DNA from: Desulfobacteraceae bacterium
GTDB lineage: Bacteria > Desulfobacterota > DSM-4660 > Desulfatiglandales > Desulfatiglandaceae
Direction: 5' to 3'
Assembly: GCA_030611815.1 (NCBI GenBank)
Contig: JAUWPC010000237.1
Span: 1-5,468 of the forward strand
Length of the DNA stretch: 5,468 nt
Part shown: in pieces, positions 5,324 through 5,468 of the stretch
Layout: the number at the start of each line of letters is the position of its first letter
Numbering within the stretch: the stretch's first letter is position 1
Translations under genes and position numbers: made by a program
The notes under the pieces: generated by a model
Seen by the model: the letters and a program-made list of their open reading frames with translations, nothing else
Told to the model about the DNA's origin: nothing
Database searches by the model: none

Positions 5324-5468
5324 TGAACTGGTAAAAAGTCCGATTTAGACGGTTTTGTAAAAAGTTCAAATTCAAGGCGTGCAAATTTTGTAATCATGAG
5401 GCGTACTTATCGTACGTTGAATGATTACGAAATGCAGCACAACGCAGAAGTTGGACTTTTTACGAGAC
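5324..5468. repeat. MITE-like palindromic repeat with 11-bp terminal inverted repeats, reaching the window edge
   Basis: GTAAAAAGTCC (5331-5341) is matched exactly in inverted orientation by GGACTTTTTAC (5453-5463). A near copy of the left end, GTAAAAAGTTC (5357-5367), follows it as a direct repeat. The middle holds a long imperfect hairpin: ATTTTGTAATCAT (5385-5397) against ATGATTACGAAAT (5421-5433) with one G-T type mismatch, capped by CGTAC (5402-5406) and GTACG (5412-5416). There is no open reading frame for a transposase. The structure suggests a non-autonomous mobile or REP-like dispersed element, and I recall very similar blocks scattered in Desulfobacterota genomes. Its outer limits are uncertain because the window ends five bases after the right inverted repeat; no target-site duplication can be identified. 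Confidence 0.75.

Overview
The window carries six collinear protein-coding genes on the + strand, broken at both ends, with short gaps and one overlap. Gene types, short AT-rich palindromes and heptamer arrays between genes, and a terminal palindromic repeat suggest an anaerobic bacterium of the Desulfobacterota (former Deltaproteobacteria) type. This is an inference from gene content and style; no rRNA or other taxonomic marker is present.

Left part (1-2819): a 2-hydroxyacid oxidation module. It holds the C-terminal end of a GlcD-like FAD-linked oxidase, a complete GlcF/HdrD-like iron-sulfur protein (two 4Fe-4S motifs and two CCG domains), and a 12-TM-type major facilitator transporter whose start overlaps the end of the iron-sulfur gene. 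Together they would import and oxidise a hydroxyacid such as lactate or glycolate. The true substrate cannot be read from the sequence.

Right part (2851-5307): a lipoate assembly module of the recently described non-LipA type. A lipoate-protein ligase with catalytic (LplA-like) and accessory (LplB-like) parts in one chain is followed by a complete radical SAM protein of the biotin-synthase-like family that I match to LipS2. Next comes the beginning of a second radical SAM protein that I match to LipS1. In the LipS1/LipS2 pathway the ligase attaches octanoate or lipoate to a carrier protein, and the two radical SAM enzymes together insert the sulfur atoms. No LipA or LipB is present.

The lipS1-like gene loses recognisable family sequence soon after its CX3CX2C cluster motif and stops at 88 codons. 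About 25 bases further on lies a palindromic repeat with perfect 11-bp terminal inverted repeats that runs to the window edge. The gene is therefore either broken by a rearrangement or insertion, or artificially joined at a repeat by assembly. This is the most important point to verify.

The modules could be linked metabolically: lactate or glycolate oxidation gives pyruvate or glyoxylate/glycine, which are used by lipoyl-dependent complexes. That link is inference only. No gap longer than 300 bases exists.
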